A stretch of DNA of 64,000 bases from Haemophilus sp. (GTDB lineage Bacteria; Pseudomonadota; Gammaproteobacteria; Enterobacterales; Pasteurellaceae): NCBI GenBank assembly GCA_019423005.1, contig JAHZCF010000066.1:1-64000 (forward strand), written 5' to 3'. Shown in pieces: positions 20,898 to 31,425 of the stretch. The first letter of the stretch is position 1; each line of letters starts with the position of its first letter. The position numbers were made by a program, and so were the translations under genes. The notes under the pieces are model-generated. The model saw only the letters and a list, made by a program, of their open reading frames with translations, did not search any database and was not told the DNA's origin.

Positions 20898-21899
20898 ATG
20901 AAAAAAATCGTACTGAGTTTAGTCGCAGCAGCATTGTTATCGGCATGTTCAAACAGCGTGGAAAAAATGCAGACGGCTAATGACACTTATCAAAATTCTG
21001 ATCGTGAAATACCGAGCTTTTCTCCTTTAGCAAGTGGTGGGGTAACATTGCCGCAAGCTGATCCGACTTATGAACTTCCTCAGCTTAATGCGAAAAAAGA
21101 ACGCGTGGATATTCGTCCGCCTTCAACCCCATTAGCGATTATTAAAAATTCTTTAACACAATTTGATGGTGAACGTGCATTGATTGTTTATACGGATGCA
21201 CAAGCAGAGCTTTATAATCTCAAACAAATTGAGCGTTTATTGAAAGAAGAAGGCACGAATTCAACTTTAAATGGTGCTGTATTAATTAGCGATTGGGCGC
21301 CAACGGGTCGTGCAGATGATAAAGCCAATACAGAGATCCGTTATAAAATTGAACAAGTTACGGCGCAAGATGCAAGTGCGTTAGCGGTTTCTGTAGAACA
21401 AATGCGTCGTGATGGAGTGATTTATACGCCAAATCAAGCTGATAAGCAGCGCTATGCATCTGATCGTTTAAATCGTTTTGTTTCGGCGCTCACTAGCGCT
21501 TATAACAAGCAACAACAAGATTTAAGTAGTGCTTCTGTAGGACCTTTCCAATCTGGTTTAATTACTGATACGAATGGCAGAATGGCATTGGGTATGGATG
21601 CAAGCTTTGGTCAAGCATGGCAACGTTTAGGTTCGGCTCTACCGAAATTAGGCTTTAAAGCAACATCTGAATCTGCAGGCCGTGGTTATCGTGAATTGAA
21701 ATATAAACCATTGGATAAACAAGAGTGGTTACGTTTAGGTGTGAATCCGCCTAATCTAGAAAAAGGCGTTTACCAAATGCAAATTTCTGCGGTGGGTAAA
21801 CAAAGTGCGGTCGTGATCACTGATGAAGATGGCAAGGCATTACCAAATGAAGCCACTCAATCCCTCTATTCCGCGCTAGGTGTGTTACTTGCGCAATAA
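20898..21899 (+). CDS. bamC: Outer membrane assembly lipoprotein BamC
   Basis: Lipoprotein of the BAM complex that inserts beta-barrel proteins in the outer membrane. A signal peptide ends in the lipobox LLSAC (Cys near residue 17), followed by the unstructured N-terminal segment and two helix-grip domains typical of the 333-residue length. The dapA-bamC (nlpB) linkage is conserved in gammaproteobacteria. AAGGA precedes the ATG. An uptake signal lies inside the gene near 21800. Confidence 0.9.
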   Translation: MKKIVLSLVAAALLSACSNSVEKMQTANDTYQNSDREIPSFSPLASGGVTLPQADPTYELPQLNAKKERVDIRPPSTPLAIIKNSLTQFDGERALIVYTDAQAELYNLKQIERLLKEEGTNSTLNGAVLISDWAPTGRADDKANTEIRYKIEQVTAQDASALAVSVEQMRRDGVIYTPNQADKQRYASDRLNRFVSALTSAYNKQQQDLSSASVGPFQSGLITDTNGRMALGMDASFGQAWQRLGSALPKLGFKATSESAGRGYRELKYKPLDKQEWLRLGVNPPNLEKGVYQMQISAVGKQSAVVITDEDGKALPNEATQSLYSALGVLLAQ

Positions 21900-21917
21900 T
21901 ATAATAAGTCGATAAAT

Positions 21918-21950
21918 AAAAAGTGCGGTTCAATTTGACCGCACTTTTTT
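21918..21950. terminator. Uptake-signal pair as bidirectional terminator after bamC
   Basis: AAAAAGTGCGGT (21918-21929) and ACCGCACTTTTT (21938-21949) form a 12-bp stem with an 8-base loop and A/T runs on the two sides, between convergent genes. Confidence 0.85.
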
Positions 21951-21962
21951 ATTAGAAAAAAT

Positions 21963-22259
21963 TTATTCAGCTTTCACGCCTAAGTTACCCATTTTTACGC
22001 CGAGGTTACCGAGTGAAACCGGATCCAAATAATCCCCCAAGAATTTGAATAACTCGCTTAATTCTGTAAATGAGCGTTTGATTTTTACTTGATCTTCTAC
22101 TTTACGCACAAATTCATAACGCACATTTTCGCCTTCAAAATAAGCCGTGAGCGTGAGATAAATGGTTTCAAAAAAGTGGCTTTGAGCACCTTCTTCACCC
22201 GGATCACTGATACGGACATTCCAAGTATTGTTAAATAAAACTTCTGTTTTGATTGACAT
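21963..22259 (-). CDS. Conserved hypothetical protein, 98 residues
   Basis: I do not recognise a named family. The protein is small, acidic and soluble, with no signal peptide or membrane segment. Its C-terminal tail contains a tandem GNLGVK-M-GNLGVK, reflecting a short DNA duplication just before the stop. A good ribosome site (GAGGAAG) precedes the ATG. It lies immediately downstream of arfA on the same strand; because the arfA terminator lies between them, a separate promoter or readthrough is needed. Confidence 0.6.
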   Translation of the reverse strand: MSIKTEVLFNNTWNVRISDPGEEGAQSHFFETIYLTLTAYFEGENVRYEFVRKVEDQVKIKRSFTELSELFKFLGDYLDPVSLGNLGVKMGNLGVKAE

Positions 22260-22284
22260 ATAGACTTCCTCTGTTTGTTATTTT

Positions 22285-22539
22285 TTATACTGAAATTGAA
22301 ACGAAAAACCCGATGATAAAATTTCTGAAATCAAAAACTTTATCATCGGGCTTTTCAAACCAATTGCTCGCATATTTTGCTTTGCGTTGGTAACTGCCTT
22401 TACCTTTACGTTTTTTCTCAACGCGTTGGCGGAATAATTTGTCGTGTAATAGTGCCATCACGGCATTATCTTTCACGACACCTTTGGTGTGTTGATAAAT
22501 GGGCTGATTTTCAACCGCACTTTTTGTTTTTTTTGTCAT
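22285..22539 (-). CDS. arfA: Alternative ribosome-rescue factor A
   Basis: ArfA frees ribosomes stalled at the 3' end of broken messages, recruiting RF2 when tmRNA is insufficient. [32 protein letters not shown] are direct matches to ArfA. The ATG at 22539 follows AGAGGTAAAT; an upstream ATG at 22584 in the same frame lacks a good site. The full reading frame is 84 codons, but a terminator hairpin lies inside it (residues 64-79), so most mRNA should lack the stop codon. An uptake signal encodes part of the N terminus. Confidence 0.92.
   Translation of the reverse strand: MTKKTKSAVENQPIYQHTKGVVKDNAVMALLHDKLFRQRVEKKRKGKGSYQRKAKYASNWFEKPDDKVFDFRNFIIGFFVSISV
22303..22350 (-). terminator. Rho-independent terminator inside arfA
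   Basis: On the minus strand CCCGATGATAAA (22350-22339) pairs perfectly with TTTATCATCGGG (22320-22309) and is followed by TTTTTCG. The stem encodes PDDK and FIIG and the T run encodes the next two phenylalanines, before the stop codon. Transcripts ending here have no stop codon, as known for proteobacterial arfA. Confidence 0.88.
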
Positions 22540-22604
22540 ATTTACCTCTAAAAAATTGCCGTGAAGTCGTTCACGGCAAGTCATTATAGCGAAAATGAAT
22601 AGAA

Positions 22605-22955
22605 TTACAAAATGGTGAGTACGCTTTCAGGCGGTCGTCCAATTTTAGCTTTTTCACCTTTTACCACAATCGGGCGTTCTAATAGGGCTGAATTTTCACT
22701 GATGGCTTTTAATAACTCATCATTAGTTAATGCAGGATTATCTAACCCTAATGATTGATAAAGCTCATCTTTGGTACGCATCATTTTTCTGACATCATCT
22801 AATCCTAATTTATTAGCCAGTTGCTGTAATGCTTCAACAGAGTAGTGTTGTTGCAAATAAAGTTCGATAGTTGGTTGGATGCCTTTTTCTTCTAATAAAG
22901 CTAAGGTTTCACGGCTTTTTGAACAGCGCGGATTATGATAAATCGTCACAGACAT
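22605..22955 (-). CDS. ArsC/YfgD family arsenate reductase-like protein
   Basis: A 116-residue thioredoxin-fold protein of the ArsC/Spx superfamily. The catalytic [15 protein letters not shown] motif starts at Cys11, and the C-terminal [17 protein letters not shown] is the substrate/glutathione-side signature. There is no ars operon nearby, so the in vivo role may be general thiol chemistry, as suggested for the YfgD branch. It starts after AGAAGGAAACG. Confidence 0.85.
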   Translation of the reverse strand: MSVTIYHNPRCSKSRETLALLEEKGIQPTIELYLQQHYSVEALQQLANKLGLDDVRKMMRTKDELYQSLGLDNPALTNDELLKAISENSALLERPIVVKGEKAKIGRPPESVLTIL

Positions 22956-23049
22956 AACGTTTCCTTCTATTTTATGTTGAATGAGTGGATATAGGATTGA
23001 TTCAAATTTTAACTTATAATGACAAAAAATACTTGTTTAGGAAGACTTT

Positions 23050-24096
23050 ATGTTAGAAATGCTAAAAAATTGGTATAGCCGTCGCTTAAGCGATCCACAG
23101 GCGATGGGGCTACTTGCCATTTTGTTGTTTGGCTTTATTGCGATTTATTTCTTTAGTGATTTAATCGCCCCGTTGCTGATTGCCATTGTATTAGCATATT
23201 TATTGGAAATGCCGATTAATTTTTTAACGAAAAAATTAAAATTTCCTCGAATGCTTGCCACGTTAATTATTTTTGGTGGCTTTCTAACCTTAGCGTTATT
23301 AATTTTCTTCGGGCTTGTACCAACATTATGGAATCAAACGATTTCCTTATTAAGCGATTTGCCAGCTATGTTCAATAAGTTACATGAATGGTTATTAGCC
23401 CTTCCTGAGCATTATCCTGAACTCATCGATTACACCATGATTGACACCTTTTTTAGTGCGGCTCGAGCGAAGATTTTGGGCTTTGGTGAATCTGCGGTGA
23501 AATTGTCGATTACTTCATTAATGAACCTTGTATCACTGGGTATCTATGCATTTTTAGTGCCATTAATGATGTTCTTTATGCTGAAAGATAAAACAGAACT
23601 TCTTGCTGGTGTAAGCCGATTTTTGCCTAAAAACCGTCTTTTAGCGTCTAAAGTATGGAATGAGATGCAGCAACAAATTGCGAATTATATTCATGGCAAA
23701 TTGTTAGAAATTTTGATTGTTGGCGTGGTGACTTATATTATCTTTTTAAGCTTTGGTTTAAATTATCCGCTGTTGCTTTCTGTTGCCGTTGGGCTTTCTG
23801 TATTAGTGCCTTATATCGGTGCGGTATTGGTGACGATTCCCGTCGCTTTAGTCGCCATGTTCCAGTTTGGCATTTCTCCAACGTTTTGGTATTTAATTGT
23901 GGCCTTTGCGGTGAGTCAACTTCTAGATGGAAACTTGTTGGTGCCGTATTTATTCTCTGAAGTTGTTAATTTACATCCTTTAGTAATCATTATTTCAGTA
24001 TTAATTTTTGGCGGATTATGGGGGTTCTGGGGCGTATTTTTCGCTATTCCATTGGCAACGCTCGTCAAAGCTGTGCTGAATGCATTGCCAGATTAG
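23050..24096 (+). CDS. perM: PerM/YfgO (AI-2E transporter family) membrane protein
   Basis: A 348-residue membrane protein of the AI-2E exporter/PerM family (PF01594). Hydrophobic helices occur in pairs at the N terminus, a soluble loop lies around residues 95-150, and the C-terminal half carries [18 protein letters not shown] and the [24 protein letters not shown] signature. Substrates are uncertain: family members have been linked to autoinducer-2 export or sodium/proton exchange. It ends in a terminator shared with trmO. Confidence 0.85.
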   Translation: MLEMLKNWYSRRLSDPQAMGLLAILLFGFIAIYFFSDLIAPLLIAIVLAYLLEMPINFLTKKLKFPRMLATLIIFGGFLTLALLIFFGLVPTLWNQTISLLSDLPAMFNKLHEWLLALPEHYPELIDYTMIDTFFSAARAKILGFGESAVKLSITSLMNLVSLGIYAFLVPLMMFFMLKDKTELLAGVSRFLPKNRLLASKVWNEMQQQIANYIHGKLLEILIVGVVTYIIFLSFGLNYPLLLSVAVGLSVLVPYIGAVLVTIPVALVAMFQFGISPTFWYLIVAFAVSQLLDGNLLVPYLFSEVVNLHPLVIIISVLIFGGLWGFWGVFFAIPLATLVKAVLNALPD

Positions 24097-24118
24097 ACAG
24101 AATTAAAACGATAAAAAG

Positions 24119-24146
24119 AAAGCTGACGAAAGTCAGCTTTTTTGTT
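24119..24146. terminator. Bidirectional terminator between perM and trmO
   Basis: AAAGCTGAC (24119-24127) and GTCAGCTTT (24132-24140) with a GAAA loop, then T residues. It overlaps the last codons of trmO. Confidence 0.85.
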
Positions 24147-24870
24147 CTTTTAATTTTTGGATATCCAGAATTTCGACACAATCTGTTGTCCCTGCTTTAA
24201 TACGCCATTTAATATTAAATTCGTACAGACTAATACCATAAATACGATCAGTTTCTTTACCTTGTTGATAAGCGGGACGGGGATCTTGTGCGATCACTTC
24301 CGTAATAAATCTTGCTAAGTGCGGTCGGTTTTTGTGATATTTTTCAACTGCGCTTTGGGCGATTTCTGTAAATTCTACGCTTAATTTTGCAGGTGGTTTT
24401 TCTTGCGCAAAACTTGATTTTGCCTCAGGTTCGCTATCAGCGTAGGCAATATAAGGTTTAATATCAAAAATAGGTGTGCCATCGACAAGATCCACGGAAC
24501 CCAAATGCAGAAAAACACGGCCATGAATGCATTCCATTTGGCGTAATTCAACTTTGGATAAGCCTAGCGGATTAGGGCGATGCGTAGCGCGTGAAGCAAA
24601 GACACCGACACGTTGATTTCCGCCTAAACGAGGGGGGCGAACAGTAGATTGCCATTTCCCATGGGGTACTTTGTCAAATTGGAAAATAAGCCAAAGATGG
24701 CTAAATTGCTCTAATCCTCGTACAGCTTCTGGCGAATTATACGGAGGGAGCAGTTCCACAATACCAATGCCATCCTGTACTAAATCTGGCTGTCGTGGCA
24801 CCGAGAATTTTTCTTTGTAAGGCGTGTGAATCACCGCAATTGGGTGAAGCGTCAGTGTTAAATCATTCAT
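24133..24870 (-). CDS. trmO: tRNA (N6-threonylcarbamoyladenosine-37) methyltransferase TrmO
   Basis: Methylates t6A37 to m6t6A37 in tRNAs reading ACY codons, fine-tuning decoding. The 245-residue protein shows the TrmO/YaeB (UPF0066) motifs [40 protein letters not shown] and [12 protein letters not shown]. The reading frame ends within a terminator hairpin. It is divergent from menA and shares a 61-bp intergenic region containing an uptake signal. Confidence 0.92.
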   Translation of the reverse strand: MNDLTLTLHPIAVIHTPYKEKFSVPRQPDLVQDGIGIVELLPPYNSPEAVRGLEQFSHLWLIFQFDKVPHGKWQSTVRPPRLGGNQRVGVFASRATHRPNPLGLSKVELRQMECIHGRVFLHLGSVDLVDGTPIFDIKPYIAYADSEPEAKSSFAQEKPPAKLSVEFTEIAQSAVEKYHKNRPHLARFITEVIAQDPRPAYQQGKETDRIYGISLYEFNIKWRIKAGTTDCVEILDIQKLKEQKS

Positions 24871-24931
24871 AAAAAGGCAATTTCCGTGTAGAATACGCCC
24901 TTTATTGTAATCAAAAGTGCGGTCAAAAAAA

Positions 24932-25843
24932 ATGACAAATCATAAATTGAAAATGTGGTGGGAAACCGCTCGCCCAAAAACCTTGCCTTTGGCATTAGCT
25001 TCTATTTTTACTGGTTCAGCATTGGCATATTGGGCGGATAAAGAAAGTTTTAATCTCACCGTGATGTTACTTTGCTTGCTTACTACCATTTTATTGCAAG
25101 TACTTTCTAACTTTGCTAACGATTATGGTGATCATCAAAAAGGGTCAGATACCGAAGAACGTATTGGGCCTTTACGTGGTATTCAGCAAGGTGCAATTTC
25201 TGCGAATGAGCTTAAATGTGGCTTAATTTTAATGGCAGTGGGTTCATTTTTTTCAGGCACATTCTTAATTGGTATCGCATATCAAAGTCTCACAGATTTA
25301 TTGGCCTTTGCTGGGTTGGGTATTCTTGCCATTATTGCTGCCATTACTTATACCGTAGGGGCTAAACCTTATGGTTATTTAGGTTTGGGCGATCTGTCAG
25401 TGTTGCTCTTTTTTGGACTATTAGGTGTTGGTGGAACTTATTATCTACAAACTCACAGCATTGATAGCTTAATTACTTTACCTGCGTTAGGCTCAGGTTT
25501 ATTAGCAACAGCCGTTTTAAATATCAATAATTTACGTGATATTGAGCAAGATGCAAAAGTAGGAAAAAATACTTTAGTTGTACGTATGGGACCGAAGAAA
25601 GGACGTATTTATCACTGTGTTTTATTAAGCGTTGCTGCTTTATGTTATGTGCTATTTGCGGCATCAACAGCATTTAGCCCTTGGCATTTCTTATTTTTAT
25701 TGGCATTTCCATTGTTATTAAAACACGCATTATTTGTTTATCGCAGCAAAGAGCCCGCAGTGTTACGTCCGATGTTAGCACAGATGTCAATGATTTCTTT
25801 ATTTATCAATATCTTGTTTAGTTTAGGCTTGCTTATCGGCTAA
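24932..25843 (+). CDS. menA: 1,4-Dihydroxy-2-naphthoate polyprenyltransferase
   Basis: Integral-membrane prenyltransferase that attaches the isoprenoid tail to 1,4-dihydroxy-2-naphthoate to make demethylmenaquinone. The first Asp-rich motif appears as [14 protein letters not shown], and the second region is [17 protein letters not shown]; the RPKTLPLA N-terminal motif is typical. A GTG at 24917 opens the frame inside an uptake signal; I prefer the ATG at 24932 (303 residues), although no strong ribosome site precedes either. rraA follows by 45 bp, a conserved pairing. Confidence 0.92.
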   Translation: MTNHKLKMWWETARPKTLPLALASIFTGSALAYWADKESFNLTVMLLCLLTTILLQVLSNFANDYGDHQKGSDTEERIGPLRGIQQGAISANELKCGLILMAVGSFFSGTFLIGIAYQSLTDLLAFAGLGILAIIAAITYTVGAKPYGYLGLGDLSVLLFFGLLGVGGTYYLQTHSIDSLITLPALGSGLLATAVLNINNLRDIEQDAKVGKNTLVVRMGPKKGRIYHCVLLSVAALCYVLFAASTAFSPWHFLFLLAFPLLLKHALFVYRSKEPAVLRPMLAQMSMISLFINILFSLGLLIG

Positions 25844-25888
25844 ATCGGCTTATACTAGAGAAAAAATTTTAACGACAAGGGGTACATT

Positions 25889-26389
25889 ATGTATATCGAT
25901 ACTTCAGAACTTTGTGATATTTATGCTGATCAAGTGGATGTGGTTGAGCCAATTTTTTCTAGCTTTGGTGGCGTCAGCAATTTCTACGGCAAAGTGACGA
26001 CAGTAAAATGTTTTGAAAATAATGGATTAATTGCCGAAATTCTCGAAGAAAATGGTAACGGCAGAGTGCTTGTCGTAGATGGCGGTGGTGCAGTACGTCG
26101 TGCTTTAATTGATGCAGAGCTTGCACAACTTGCCGCAGATAATGACTGGGCGGGCATTATTGTTTATGGTGCCGTGCGTCAAATTCAACAACTTGAAAAT
26201 ATTGATATTGGTATTCATGCGCTTGCACCAATTCCAGTGGGCGCAGATGAAAATAATCAGGGTGAAAGTGATATTCCAGTCAATTTTGGTGGTGTAACGT
26301 TCTTCCCTGAAGACTACATTTATGCCGATTTAACAGGTATTATTCTTTCACAAGAAGCATTAGATTTAGAAGACGTTGAAGAAGAATAA
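25889..26389 (+). CDS. rraA: Regulator of ribonuclease E activity A
   Basis: A trimeric ring protein that binds RNase E and inhibits mRNA decay; it was once misnamed MenG because of its position beside menA. The 166 residues include the nucleotide-like loop [16 protein letters not shown] and the terminal acidic tail. GACAAGGGG precedes the ATG. It is probably cotranscribed with menA and ends at an uptake-signal hairpin. Confidence 0.93.
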   Translation: MYIDTSELCDIYADQVDVVEPIFSSFGGVSNFYGKVTTVKCFENNGLIAEILEENGNGRVLVVDGGGAVRRALIDAELAQLAADNDWAGIIVYGAVRQIQQLENIDIGIHALAPIPVGADENNQGESDIPVNFGGVTFFPEDYIYADLTGIILSQEALDLEDVEEE

Positions 26390-26411
26390 TTTTGAAATTA
26401 TAGACCTTTTT

Positions 26412-26443
26412 AAAGTGCGGTTAGAAATAACCGCACTTTTTTT
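26412..26443 (+). terminator. Uptake-signal hairpin after rraA
   Basis: AAAGTGCGGTTA (26412-26423) and TAACCGCACTTT (26428-26439), with a 4-base loop and eight T residues in total at the end. Confidence 0.85.
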
Positions 26444-26552
26444 GTCAAAAATTTTTTGAACAAGATCACATTTTAAACATTTGTTAGTTGAAAGTTTGTA
26501 ACATTCATTTAACATCGAAAATAGTTCATCTGTAATCAGTTTGGAGGGACTC

Positions 26553-27938
26553 ATGAACGAAACAAACACAACAAAAAATTATAAAAGTGGGATTATCTTT
26601 CTGCTGGCGATAGCCTGTTTTTTTATTTTATTAAAATCTTTACCTTTCGCACCTAAGGAAAATGCTGGTTTAGCATTATTAGCCTTTGTGGCGATTCTTT
26701 GGTTAACTGAGGCGTTACATGTCACCGTGACCGCTCTTTTGGTGCCATTACTTGCAATTGCTCTTGATTTGGTGACAACCAAACAAGCTTTAGTGGCGTT
26801 TGCTGACCCAACCATTTTCTTATTCTTTGGTGGTTTTGCTTTAGCAACAGCTTTGCACATACAAAAACTCGATAAAATGATTGCCAATAAAATCATGGCA
26901 ATGGCGCGTGGTAATTTGTTTGTCGCTGTGATGTATCTTTTTGCTATTACCGCTTTCCTTTCCATGTGGATGAGTAACACTGCAACAGCCGCCATGATGT
27001 TACCTTTAGCAATGGGGATCTTAAGCAAACTTGATAAAGAAAAAGAACATAATACTTATGTCTTCGTCTTATTAGGGATTGCGTATAGTGCAAGTATTGG
27101 TGGTATGGGAACATTAGTAGGTAGCCCACCAAATGCTATCGTTGCAAGTAACTTACATTTAACTTTCTCTGATTGGTTATGGTATGGTTTACCAATTATG
27201 CTCATTTTGATGCCGTTGATGATTGGTACACTTTTCATTGTCTTTAAACCAAGACTTCATTTACATTTTGAACAAAACTTTGAACGTATTGAAATGAATG
27301 GCCAACGTGTTTTAACGCTTGTGATTTTTGGTCTCATTGCGCTTTGTTGGGTATTTAGTAGTTATATTAATCCAATCATTTCAAGTGTATTTGGTCTTGC
27401 TAAAAATATCGGTAGTTTTGATAGCGTTGTCGCATTGCTTGCTGCTGTCATTATTTGTTCAACTGGTGTGGCAAATTGGAAACAAATCCAAGAAAGCACG
27501 GACTGGGGTGTATTAATGCTTTTCGGTGGTGGCTTAACTTTAAGCGCCGTGTTAAAAGATTCTGGTGCAAGTAAAGTATTAGCTGACGGTATTGTATTCT
27601 TAGTTCAAGGACAACATTACTATCTCATTGGTTTATTGGTCGCAACCTTCATTATTTTCTTAACTGAATTTACATCCAATACTGCGAGTGCAGCATTATT
27701 AGTGCCAATCTTTATTTCTATCGCGCAATCTCTTGGTATGCCAGAAATTGGTCTTGCCTTAATCATCGGTTTAGGTGCTTCTTGTGCCTTTATGTTACCA
27801 GTGGCGACACCGCCAAATGCAATCGTATTTGGTACGGGACATGTTCGTCAGAGTGATATGGTGAAAGCTGGGTTTATCTTAAATATTGTGTGTATACTCG
27901 TTATCGCGACAATAGGATATTATTTCTGGTTGAATTAA
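26553..27938 (+). CDS. SLC13/DASS family sodium-coupled anion transporter
   Basis: A 461-residue inner-membrane transporter of the divalent anion:sodium symporter family (VcINDY-like), which imports di- and tricarboxylates. The two diagnostic SNT sodium-site motifs are visible: MSNTATAAMMLPLA in the first half and TSNTASAALLVPI in the second, each followed by a proline-asparagine segment (GSPPNAIVASN and ATPPNAIVFG). The frame is open from 26541, but GGAGG at 26543-26547 points to the ATG at 26553. Substrate (for example succinate or malate) is not readable from sequence; imported C4-dicarboxylates would fit with frd. Confidence 0.88.
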   Translation: MNETNTTKNYKSGIIFLLAIACFFILLKSLPFAPKENAGLALLAFVAILWLTEALHVTVTALLVPLLAIALDLVTTKQALVAFADPTIFLFFGGFALATALHIQKLDKMIANKIMAMARGNLFVAVMYLFAITAFLSMWMSNTATAAMMLPLAMGILSKLDKEKEHNTYVFVLLGIAYSASIGGMGTLVGSPPNAIVASNLHLTFSDWLWYGLPIMLILMPLMIGTLFIVFKPRLHLHFEQNFERIEMNGQRVLTLVIFGLIALCWVFSSYINPIISSVFGLAKNIGSFDSVVALLAAVIICSTGVANWKQIQESTDWGVLMLFGGGLTLSAVLKDSGASKVLADGIVFLVQGQHYYLIGLLVATFIIFLTEFTSNTASAALLVPIFISIAQSLGMPEIGLALIIGLGASCAFMLPVATPPNAIVFGTGHVRQSDMVKAGFILNIVCILVIATIGYYFWLN

Positions 27939-27949
27939 TCGTATAAAAG

Positions 27950-27989
27950 AAAAGGGCGCGTTGGATATCTTCAACACGCCCTTTTATTA
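27950..27989. terminator. Terminator between the SLC13 gene and plsB
   Basis: AAAAGGGCG (27950-27958) pairs with CGCCCTTTT (27977-27985), with GTTG/CAAC inside the stem. It lies between convergent genes and can work in both directions. Confidence 0.8.
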
Positions 27990-28002
27990 TTCCAAATAAA
28001 GA

Positions 28003-30459
28003 TTATTCATCTTTATTTGATTTATCCTCTTCTTCTACTTCAATCTCAACGTCATCTGCTTTGTCTGCAGCACCGTTAATCGTTAAGCAAACTTCGCTAG
28101 AAATCAAATGCTCTAAGATTGTTGCTAGTTCGTGTAATTTTTCTTTGTCATCATCGAAATAACCTTCTTCTTTTAAGTTAGCAATGAAGGCCGAGAAGAC
28201 TGCTTTATCAAAGAACTCTGGTGCGTTAATACCGTGTAATACAGAAAGACGCTGTGCCACCAATTGGCTTTCTTTTTCTAATAATCCGCGAGCAATTCCA
28301 GGATCTCTACGTAAAATGCTTACTGTAATGTAGTAGCGTTGTAAGATTTCACGCATACCGGCAGACCAAAGTTGTAAAATACGAACTTTAGAGCGGTGGA
28401 TAGATAAGAAATTATTATTGGCTTGGATAACATCCTGACGCGCAAATTCATCAATAATGGCTTTAATTTGTGTATTTAATTCTTCTTCATTGAAATGAAG
28501 GAAGAGTTCACCTTTTAAGAATGGATAAATTTTACGAACCGCATCCAATAATAAATCTTTTTGGATTGCTTCATAATGTAAAACGATACTCGCAACAAGT
28601 GAAGGCAACACAAATAAGTGTTGAATATTATTTCGGTAATACGTCATGAGAACAGCAGAATTACGTTCTAAACGAATAATTTCCCCAAAGTTATCTTTTT
28701 CAACTAACACGCCAACACGATCTAAGCTTAATACGTGGTCAAGCATCGCTTTTGGTGTATCAGTTGGTAGTACCACATCAGTAGAATACGGTACATTCTT
28801 TAACATTTCTTGATAACTAGAGAGTTGTTCTAATAGTTGCTCATGAGAAAGCGCACGTTGACGAGAAGAGAGTAGAGCGGTCCCCACTAAATTCATCGCA
28901 TTGACGGCTGCAGCTTTATTAATATTTACCATTACTTGATTAGAAACAGCCCCAACCGCATGGTTAAACCAGTGTGGTTTATCTTCATGATGTTGTTCTT
29001 TCCATTCTGGATAATGGTGATTGAGGTAATTTGAAAGCGTAATTGGCTCACCAAAATTCACAAAGCCTTGACCTAAATTACGTAATTTTTTAATCACACG
29101 TAAAACTAAGCCTGCATTTTCTTTTTCTTTCGCTGCACCACGTAATTCTTTCGCGTAAGTATCTACTTCCAATACGTGCTCATAACCGATATACACGGGC
29201 ACTACAGAAATTGGACGCGTTTGGTTATGTTGAAGCGCTTGTAGTGTCATCGACATCATACCAGTTTTCGGTGCAAGCAAGCGACCTGTACGAGAACGAC
29301 CACCTTCAATGAAGTATTCGACGGAATAACCGCGGTGGAATAATTCCCCTAAATATTCACGGAAAATCGCAGAATAAAGGCGGTTGCCTTTAAACGTACG
29401 GCGAATAAAAAATGCTCCCCAACTACGAAATAAAGGACCTGCTGGCCAGAAGTTTAAGTTAATCCCTGCTGCAATGTGTGGAGGTACAAGACCTTGGTGA
29501 TAGAGCACATAAGAAAGTAATAAATAGTCAATGTGACTACGGTGACAAGGCACATAAACAATCTCATAACCTTCTAGCGCAAGTTTACGCACGCGGTCTG
29601 CATTTTGTACATCAATACCAGAATACAGTTTGTTCCATAACCAACGTAAGAAACGATCCGCTGCACGAAGGCTGGAATGGCTTACATTTGCTGCAATTTC
29701 ATGAAGAATTTTTTCGGCTTCAGCGTAGGCTTTCTCACGGCTGATATTTTTTGATTTTGCCTCATCTTCAATTGCATTTTGAATTGCTTGAGAATTTAAT
29801 AGCTTATTAAACATCGCTTCGCGGTTTGGCAAACGAGGCCCTGTCGCGGAAATGCGTTGTTTAGCAAAGTGCATTTTAGCCACGCGAGCCAGTTTTTGTG
29901 CAATTTTTTCATCTGAACCGTGCTCATTTACCATGTAACGCAAAGAAAGCGCTTGAGAAAAACGCACAAAAGTATCACGTCCAAACCAAATCGCAGCAAA
30001 GGTTTTTTGAAGACCGTTTAATAAGCGAAGATTGGGTAAGTTTGCTTTATCTTCCTTACCTGGTGAACGTCCCCAAAGCACAGAAACAGGAATGAGTTGT
30101 ACATCTAAATCGGCTGCATCACGGTGCAATTCTAAGTATTTATTGAAGACTTTGGCGGTTTCATCTTTTGCGCCTTTTGATTTAAAAAAGCGGCGACCTT
30201 CATCTAGATAGACATAACGTGGTAATGCTACGCCATCAATCACATTCTTTTCAGCTGGATCAGGCAAACCTACACTCAAACAGTTACGACGGAAAATCAC
30301 GAAGTCAGTTTGAGAGGTATAAGGTAAAACATAAAGAATAGGTTGATTGATATTGAGTTGAAGCTCTTCGATGGGTTGAGCGGGAATAGGATTATTTTTT
30401 ACTAAAACCGAAAGCGGTAATTCTAATAATTTACGATAAGTACTTACGATGCCAGACAT
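28003..30459 (-). CDS. plsB: Glycerol-3-phosphate 1-O-acyltransferase
   Basis: Membrane-associated enzyme that makes lysophosphatidic acid, the first step of phospholipid synthesis. The HX4D acyltransferase motif is seen in [15 protein letters not shown], followed by the glycerol-phosphate binding [17 protein letters not shown] and [14 protein letters not shown] blocks. From the ATG at 30459 (AGAGAA eight bases upstream) the protein has 818 residues; an ATG at 30486 in frame adds nine residues. The extreme C terminus is unusually acidic ([14 protein letters not shown]). It is divergent from lexA. Confidence 0.92.
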   Translation of the reverse strand: MSGIVSTYRKLLELPLSVLVKNNPIPAQPIEELQLNINQPILYVLPYTSQTDFVIFRRNCLSVGLPDPAEKNVIDGVALPRYVYLDEGRRFFKSKGAKDETAKVFNKYLELHRDAADLDVQLIPVSVLWGRSPGKEDKANLPNLRLLNGLQKTFAAIWFGRDTFVRFSQALSLRYMVNEHGSDEKIAQKLARVAKMHFAKQRISATGPRLPNREAMFNKLLNSQAIQNAIEDEAKSKNISREKAYAEAEKILHEIAANVSHSSLRAADRFLRWLWNKLYSGIDVQNADRVRKLALEGYEIVYVPCHRSHIDYLLLSYVLYHQGLVPPHIAAGINLNFWPAGPLFRSWGAFFIRRTFKGNRLYSAIFREYLGELFHRGYSVEYFIEGGRSRTGRLLAPKTGMMSMTLQALQHNQTRPISVVPVYIGYEHVLEVDTYAKELRGAAKEKENAGLVLRVIKKLRNLGQGFVNFGEPITLSNYLNHHYPEWKEQHHEDKPHWFNHAVGAVSNQVMVNINKAAAVNAMNLVGTALLSSRQRALSHEQLLEQLSSYQEMLKNVPYSTDVVLPTDTPKAMLDHVLSLDRVGVLVEKDNFGEIIRLERNSAVLMTYYRNNIQHLFVLPSLVASIVLHYEAIQKDLLLDAVRKIYPFLKGELFLHFNEEELNTQIKAIIDEFARQDVIQANNNFLSIHRSKVRILQLWSAGMREILQRYYITVSILRRDPGIARGLLEKESQLVAQRLSVLHGINAPEFFDKAVFSAFIANLKEEGYFDDDKEKLHELATILEHLISSEVCLTINGAADKADDVEIEVEEEDKSNKDE

Positions 30460-30615
30460 AATTAATATTCTCTTTTTGTTAGACATTTCTAGGTATTGTC
30501 GGGCATTTTAACACATTCGACCAGTCAAATTCTAAAAATTTACATTTGAGATTTATGATGAACACTCAAAAATATGAAAAAAATTGACCGCACTTTTACC
30601 TCCAGAAAATAGTTG

Positions 30616-30669
30616 TTGCAATCGTTATCTTTCTGTATATACTAACAGTCATTCTGTATAAAGTAACAG
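30616..30669 (+). promoter_or_regulatory. lexA promoter with two SOS boxes
   Basis: CTGTATATACTAACAG (30633-30648) and CTGTATAAAGTAACAG (30654-30669) both fit CTG-N10-CAG, spaced 21 bp as in E. coli lexA. A promoter TTGCAA (30616-30621), 16 bases, TATACT (30638-30643) overlaps the first box, so LexA represses itself. Confidence 0.9.
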
Positions 30670-30677
30670 GAGTGTAT

Positions 30678-31304
30678 ATGAGACCATTAACTGCCAGACA
30701 ACAAGAAGTGCTGGAACTCTTAAAGCGCCATTTAGAAACCACGGGTATGCCGCCTACTCGTGCAGAAATTTCTCGTGAATTAGGCTTTAAATCCCCTAAT
30801 GCGGCAGAAGAACACTTAAAAGCACTTGCTCGTAAAGGTGCAATTGAAATTGTTGCGGGCGCTTCTCGCGGTATTCGCATTATTGATGATAGTGCTAATG
30901 ATGAGGAAGAAGAGGGCTTACCGCTCATCGGTCGCGTAGCCGCAGGGGAGCCGATTCTGGCTGAGCAACATATTGAAGGCACTTATCGTGTTGATGCGAA
31001 TATGTTTAAGCCACAAGCTGACTTTTTATTAAAAGTATATGGCCAATCCATGAAAGATATCGGCATTTTAGATGGCGATCTTCTTGCCGTGCATAGCACA
31101 AAAGATGTGCGAAATGGACAGATTGTTGTTGCCCGAATTGAAGATGAAGTGACAGTAAAACGCTTAGAACGTAAAGGTTCAGTTATTTATCTGCATGCAG
31201 AAAATGAAGAGTTTCAGCCGATTGTCGTTAATCTTGAAGAACAGCCTCATTTTGAAATTGAAGGGATTGCAGTAGGGATCATTCGTAATAACGCTTGGAT
31301 GTAA
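30678..31304 (+). CDS. lexA: LexA repressor
   Basis: SOS-response repressor with self-cleavage stimulated by RecA. The 208-residue protein has an N-terminal winged helix with the recognition segment [20 protein letters not shown], the Ala89-Gly90 cleavage site in GRVAAGEP, catalytic Ser124 ([10 protein letters not shown]) and Lys161 (EVTVKRLE). A GTG two codons upstream is in frame, but AGGA is spaced for the ATG at 30678. Two LexA boxes lie just upstream. Confidence 0.97.
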   Translation: MRPLTARQQEVLELLKRHLETTGMPPTRAEISRELGFKSPNAAEEHLKALARKGAIEIVAGASRGIRIIDDSANDEEEEGLPLIGRVAAGEPILAEQHIEGTYRVDANMFKPQADFLLKVYGQSMKDIGILDGDLLAVHSTKDVRNGQIVVARIEDEVTVKRLERKGSVIYLHAENEEFQPIVVNLEEQPHFEIEGIAVGIIRNNAWM

Positions 31305-31309
31305 TGATG

Positions 31310-31350
31310 AAAGTGCGGTGAGAAAATAAAGTGTTTTGTGACCGCACTTT
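31310..31350 (+). terminator. Paired uptake signals after lexA
   Basis: AAAGTGCGGT (31310-31319) and ACCGCACTTT (31341-31350) form an inverted repeat with a 21-base loop, six bases after the lexA stop. No long T run follows, so termination may be partial. Confidence 0.6.
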
Positions 31351-31425
31351 GTCTATTCTGGCTATTTGCCATTCGGCTTATTGCTCTCTATAATGCCAAA
31401 AAATTTTCAAATCAAGGAAGGAAAC

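Noticed and set aside
29478..29744. Antisense frames inside plsB, and similar ones in tyrP, murQ, pgm, panF, sulP and rph
   Set aside because: All are shadows of strong, family-matched genes.
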